A stretch of DNA of 64,000 bases. It comes from Leptobrachium leishanense (taxonomy: Eukaryota > Chordata > Amphibia > Anura > Megophryidae). The position numbers and the translations under genes are program-made. A model generated the notes under the pieces. It was not told where the DNA came from and did not search any database. It saw only the letters and a list, made by a program, of their open reading frames with translations. The stretch spans positions 18,907,615 to 18,971,614 of the forward strand of contig CM019075.1 of NCBI GenBank assembly GCA_009667805.1, written 5' to 3'. This document shows, one piece after another, positions 59,647-64,000 of the stretch (position 1 is the first letter of the stretch; every line of letters starts with the position of its first letter).

Positions 59647-60301
59647 AACGTATTTTCGGCAATGTGGAATTGCCGTAATGTGCCAAAAATGCGTCGAAAA
59701 GCAAAGCACTGAAATTGCGTGCAATTTCGGTGCTGTGTGCATAGACCCTTATGTAATATTGTGATAAAACAGGTCAAAACCTGTTCAGTTTCCTGATGGT
59801 TTCCAGATGGAGCATCATGGTGTTTCATCAATTCCTAGTGGCTATAGGCCTCCGCTCTGTTATCCTTATTGTCCTGGATAAAAGCTTGGTGTAGGAGTGC
59901 CTGGCACTTTGCTCAATGCTGAATAGAAAAGGGTTGAGATGAGGTTACGGAGATGTGGATAAAGAGAGATGCCAAAAGAATAGAAGCATCAGTTGCCCAA
60001 TATTGAATTTAAAAGAACAAAGTGAAAGCGAGTCATGACGCAGGTTGGTATCAAACAGCATAAATTTAGGGAATAATAGAAAAATTCAAGAATATCCATT
60101 TAGAATGAGTGAGTCACCTCCAAATGTGTATCCAAATAAAACCCCATTATCAGACTGGCTGATTCAGGTGTCAGAAGTGGGATCCACATTCATGCAAGGG
60201 AGTATACTGAGCAGGAGCCAGCACTGATTACATGGGAGCTGTGCCGGGTTGGTTGATACATACAAACCACATGCCTTACCTCTATACTTTTTATTCCCTA
60301 G

Positions 60302-60621
60302 GGATGACGTGCCAGGCCAGGAGCTCCTACCTTGTGGATGAGGTGCTGTGGGGCCACCGGTTCATGTCCGTTCTCAGCCTGGAAGACGGATTCTACGAGG
60401 TGGATTACAACACCTTTCACCAAACGTTCGAGGTTCCTACACCTTTGTGCAGCGCCCGAGAGATGGCAGAGGCCACAGCCAGAATGGACGCCCATCTCTA
60501 CTGGTCCATTCCCAGCCAACTGGACGAGAAAGTGGAGGAAGGGACTGAAAAAGAAGACAAGGATAAGGAAAGAAACGGAAGTCTGTCAAGCCCCGAGAGC
60601 GAGCAAGTCCACCTTGAGTGA
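60302..60621 (+). CDS. kcnj9: KCNJ9 (GIRK3) last coding exon, codons 305-410 and stop
   Basis: Begins after the acceptor at 60301 and completes Gly305 (G|GG), then [20 protein letters not shown]. It encodes the G-loop continuation (GMT), the cytoplasmic beta-sheet core ([10 protein letters not shown]), the helix [20 protein letters not shown] and a charged tail rich in Glu/Lys/Asp. The stop is TGA 60619-60621. Joined to the first exon this makes 410 residues, against about 393 in mammals. Mammalian GIRK3 ends in a class I PDZ ligand (ESKV), whereas here the reading frame ends SEQVHLE, placing three residues after the aligned Val. The exon count (coding in two exons) agrees with mammalian KCNJ9. 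Confidence 0.97.
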
Positions 60622-60782
60622 AGTCAACCCCCTCAGGGCTTCTAGACATACAGTATTGTCCTATCTTGCTTTGTAGGGCAACATGTGTTGACAATCCGAG
60701 CCTTATGCAAGTAGATTGAATGCCCCTGGGTGGAAGGAAAGTGGTGTAAAGTAAAATGATGGGGTACCGGACCCACTGCACA

Positions 60783-60788
60783 AATAAA
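60783..60788 (+). terminator. kcnj9: KCNJ9 poly(A) signal AATAAA
   Basis: The first canonical AATAAA after the stop codon, 162 bases downstream, gives a short 3' UTR. Another processing site farther downstream cannot be excluded. Confidence 0.65.
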
Positions 60789-60789
60789 A

Positions 60790-61256
60790 CATTTGTATAA
60801 TAAGTATTCACCCCCAACATTCTGCCATTATTATATGATCCAGGAGTTTGTTTACATTACTGTTATTATGCCAAAGTATAAGCACAAGATCGCAACCTGA
60901 TCATTGAAAACATGTGATCGTGACTCCTTTTCAAAATGTTCTTTATCAATGAAATATATTTCTATTAACCCGCAGCGGCTGTGTTGGGTCTATTTATTGC
61001 AGCTTTGCTGTATATTTTTGGGCATTGCCAGGCAAAAGAGTCCTCTTGGGGAATCGTTTCAAATTTTCAGTCTGATAAGGGCCACTTTGTCGCAAATTCA
61101 CCTGCAGAAGCAAATTGAATCCCAATGTGAGGCTTGACTTCAATGAAGTATACCTAGCTTCCTATTTGGATTTCTACGATGTTTTTGGGGTGGATATTCA
61201 GACTGGATGCCGCTTTCTCATATGTAGGGCAAATCATACAGACCCGAACCCAAAGC
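60790..61256. other. KCNJ9 downstream sequence, no gene seen
   Basis: Anonymous; may contain alternative 3' UTR. No repeat termini recognised. Confidence 0.5.
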
Positions 61257-61738
61257 TTTTGTTATAGATCGTAAACGAATGACTGGAAATTGATGAGAGT
61301 TTCAGGAAATTAACCTCCTCTTATGTTGAGCACATCCCGTCACTGCACATGCTGAAAGTGGCTGCCGTTTTCCACTAGGCCCTTGTCGTCGCGGCGCTGC
61401 ATGTTGCTGCTTACGCGTCTCAGTATTACATCATCATTGTTTTGGATCTCATTCCTAATGTTATTCGCTAAGGTAACATCAGGAGACCGGGGTGGCAACA
61501 GATTCTTCGAAATGACACAGCCCTCAAGTGTTTTTTTCCCATTAACCCATGTGATGTGATGCATATAACCCAACAGATAAACAGTTTTGTTCCATGGGAG
61601 TGCTATTCGCGTGGCTGTGCTGCCACGCAGTGGCCACTTCCAGCACTTCCTGTGATAGGATGTGCTCAACATAAGAGGAGGTACATTTCCTGAAACGCTT
61701 AATATTTTCTCTTCATTCATTTACGATCTATAACAAAA
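61257..61738 (-). mobile_element. Foldback element with DDE-transposase fragment
   Basis: Inverted arms of roughly 80-95 bp: ttttgttatagatcgtaaac at the left, its complement ending at 61738, with the cctcttatgttgagcacatc block at the inner ends. Between them the minus strand has a 126-codon frame that crosses into the arm. The internal deletion and short size indicate a non-autonomous derivative. The target duplication is not resolved. Confidence 0.7.
61340..61720 (-). pseudogene. Remnant of a mariner-related (DDE) transposase
   Basis: The C-terminal part reads PPRSPDVTLANNIRNEIQ..VILRRVSSNMQRR..KGLVENGSHFQH. It resembles the ending of insect- and vertebrate-type IS630/mariner-like transposases, with SPD...R.RR...GGH.EH spacing, but the stretch between SPD and the helix is deleted. 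The first part (GYMHHITWVNGKK) has no clear counterpart. Identification is from motif memory and moderately uncertain. Confidence 0.4.
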
Positions 61739-61815
61739 CCCAGGACATACTTGAAAACGAGAGAAATCTCAATGTATCCTTCCTGGTAAAATACTTTGCA
61801 AGTAAATAAAACTTT
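61739..61815 (+). repeat. Dispersed retroelement 3' tail
   Basis: cccaggacatacttgaaaac followed by gagaaatctcaatgtatcct and ggtaaaatactttgcaagta, the same tail as at 9480-9520 and 12070-12222, ending in AAATAAA. Confidence 0.55.
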
Positions 61816-63009
61816 AGGTTCTGGTCTATATGAATCACCCTGTATGTGGGAGCAAGGAACCTGGGAAGACAGATCCCGGGCTTGATAGGATCCTCAATGA
61901 CCAGGGTAGATCCAACAAATTATTACCATTAATCCGCAAACCACTGGGTAGCACTGATACCCCTCTTCTTAGGAGCACAATAAAAAAGACGATTGAAGCA
62001 ATGTTGGGTATCAATTCCTAGAGTCAGTCCATAGGTTTGTGTAAGCCGGGCCTTGGAAGAAAACTGGGACCTATTTTTCCCAAGCTTCCGCTGCTCGCAT
62101 CCAGAGGAAGGGTCAGATCATTCACGCCACACTCCGCACCGTGGAAACTGAAGTAAGTAGGCCATTTATTGGGGGATTTAAATGGAGTTAAGTGATTTTG
62201 CAAATGCAAAAATCACTTAACATCAGGTTTTCAAAGGTTTGTTGTATTCAGTTACTGAATACTGTCTTGTTTAGAGGAGAATGAGTTAGGCTGGAATAGC
62301 TTGTTCTCTTCAAGGTAGGAGCAAAGTAACATCTTCTAAGTAAACATAGGAGACGTTAATTTACAGTACACAGCCACAACATCCGAGCCGCAAACACGGT
62401 TTGCGACTCAGTTGGGATACATGCAGAGGATTTTAAGATAACGTCTGGAGCTATTTCAACGAGTGTCTCCAGACGTTGGCTTAATTTCCAGGTTGGAATC
62501 GACCGCCCCGAATTTCAAAACAGTTCCACCCTTGGTACTCCTAGAGCCAGAGACAGATTGACGGCACCCATAGACCTCGGGCTTCTCGAACATACACAAT
62601 ATACAAGAGTTTAATTCATGAAACCCACAAAAAACTGACACAGGAATATTGTTTATATTTAGACTAAAAAAATCCAAGATAGATTTTTTTCTTAATCTGC
62701 TATATGGGATTAAAGCGTTAAATTCATTTATCAGTTCGACAAAAGTTCTTGTGTCTCTGATGTCTCTGAATAACTCTTGTTTCATAAAAAAAAATCGAAA
62801 TATATATATATGTGATTTATGTAAAAGTGTGTTTAGCCTTATTTGTGTTCAGCGTCAGCGTGACTGTGTATTTGTAAAGTTTGCATGTGTGTGAATTATT
62901 TGTGCGTAGTGTGCATAAAGGCAACGTGCAGTCGTAGTCATTGTGTGTCACTGCGTGGATCTACACATACACTTTCCTTATTGCAATGCGTGACACAGAG
63001 TAGTGCACG
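61816..63009. other. No gene seen
   Basis: Anonymous sequence; short open frames lack domains. A (TATA)n at ~62802-62812 is the only simple repeat noted. Confidence 0.5.
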
Positions 63010-63017
63010 GCAGAAAC

Positions 63018-63600
63018 TAGGGATGTGCGTTTCGGGTTTCGGAATTTCGGAATTTTCACGAAATTTCCCGATTCGTGTTTTCGGATGCGGCCGAATTTCC
63101 GAAAATTTTTAGATCCGAAAATCTCAGATCCGAAACGTTTTCCGAGCCGAAACGAAATATTTTCGGATTTTTCGAAGGGACTTGAAATGTGTCAAACGAG
63201 GAGAAGAGACGTTCCGAAAAAACGAAAATTTTCCGAAAAACGAAAATTTCCCGAAAAATGAAAATTTTCTGAAAAACGAAAATTTTCCGAACAAACGAAA
63301 AGTCGATACAAAAAACGGGCAAAATGACACGAAAAATACAAAAAATGGTCGATATTCCGAAAAATGTACAATTCCGAAAAACGAAAATTTCCGAAATCAC
63401 GAAAAGTCGATACAAAAACCGAGCACAGTGACACGAAAATACGAAAAATGGTCGATATTCCGAAAAAAATGTACCCGAAAAACGAGCCGAACCGAATCGA
63501 ATCGAAACCGAAATCGGTCGAAACGAGCCGAATCGAAAAGTTTAAAAATCCGAAAAATCGAACCTAATCGAACCGAAAAAAAAATCGGTGCACAAGCCTA
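63018..63600. mobile_element. Ac-like hAT element, TIR TAGGGATGTGC, copy 2; TSD GCAGAAAC
   Basis: It starts TAGGGATGTGCGTTTCGG and ends ATCGGTGCACAAGCCTA, with a perfect 8-bp duplication GCAGAAAC at 63010-63017 and 63601-63608. It lacks an internal part (583 vs 819 bp) relative to 31319-32137 and has extra tandem aaacgaaaattttccg units at ~63222-63300. Confidence 0.93.
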
Positions 63601-63854
63601 GCAGAAACTGAAGTTGGAGCAGAGACTCAGCTGGTAAGTAAAAGGCATGCGTATAGATCAGGAGAGACGGTCACGGACTCTTTTAAAGGGACACTACCAC
63701 TTACATAGGCTGTAGCTAGATTGCTAGTGTGTGCATTACAAATAAAACCACAGTATAAAGCACACAACGCTAGGTTTTTTCTTTGTTTGACGTAATTGCA
63801 TGTAAAAAGGAAATCTAAATTTAGGTTTATATCTCCTGTTTCCATTTTTATACA

Positions 63855-64000
63855 GTTACAATTCCAAGTATTTATAAAGCGCCAACAAGTTCCGTAGGGC
63901 TGTACAATGGGAGAGACAGAATAACAAATATACATACACGTTACACACGCACAGAACAGTAGCAGAGAGGACCCTGCTCAAGAGCTTACAAACTAAGAGG
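63855..64000 (-). mobile_element. L2-like LINE 3' tail, continuing past the window
   Basis: On the minus strand: ttgtaagctcttgagcaggg, then tgtacagccctacggaactt and gttggcgctttataaa, the typical L2-type 3' UTR ending. It resembles the tail at 2300-2445. The remainder lies beyond 64000. Confidence 0.75.

Noticed and set aside
60437..60820. Minus-strand frame of 127 codons over the last KCNJ9 exon
   Set aside because: Antisense shadow of conserved coding sequence; no domain.

Overview
The window is non-coding-rich vertebrate nuclear DNA, most likely from a frog or a close amphibian relative. The evidence is one clear two-exon potassium-channel gene plus a repeat mixture typical of anuran genomes: many short DNA transposons, L2-like and L1/Tx1-like LINE pieces, Tc1 elements and tails with hammerhead-ribozyme sequence. 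There are no bacterial-type genes, operons, CRISPR arrays or convincing tRNA/rRNA genes. The species cannot be named from sequence alone.

The only host protein gene I can support is KCNJ9 (GIRK3) on the + strand. Its coding exons are 50618-51530 and 60302-60621, separated by an 8.8 kb repeat-filled intron; the 5' exon boundary is at 50581 and a poly(A) signal lies at 60783. It encodes a predicted 410-residue G-protein-gated inward rectifier subunit with the TIGYG filter intact. Its C-terminus does not end in the PDZ ligand known for mammalian GIRK3.

Layout: 1-456 is a 38-bp minisatellite. 835-6395 is a GATA-rich compound satellite split by an L2-like LINE end and by a hAT element. 7.5-8.4 kb is an 0.8 kb palindrome built of 67-bp repeats. 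9.3-11.5 kb holds hammerhead-ribozyme tails, a deleted Tc1 and small inverted repeats. 13.8-18.7 kb is a degenerate ~122-bp repeat carrying a three-level nest of transposons. 20.6-31.2 kb contains further 3-bp-TSD elements and two hAT elements with perfect 8-bp duplications, one of them 4.2 kb with four nested insertions. 31.3-32.1 kb and 63.0-63.6 kb are two copies of an Ac-like hAT. 34.6-40.1 kb is a third copy of the CAGGGCCGGATTA hAT, inverted and heavily interrupted. 42.6-43.2 kb looks like an LTR. 44.1-45.6 kb is a 5'-truncated L1 with long target-site duplications. 45.9-47.9 kb is an ~80-bp satellite. 50.6-60.8 kb is KCNJ9, with a full-length but broken Tc1 in its intron. 61.3-61.7 kb is a foldback element with a transposase fragment.

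Most structural calls rest on direct evidence: terminal inverted repeats, target-site duplications and, in several cases, an empty site present in a paralogous copy inside this same window. The most notable observations are the hammerhead-ribozyme motifs, some in head-to-head palindromes; the composite and nested transposon history; a repeatedly seen ATAG flank on one transposon family; and the altered KCNJ9 C-terminus. No host pathway beyond the single channel gene can be reconstructed.
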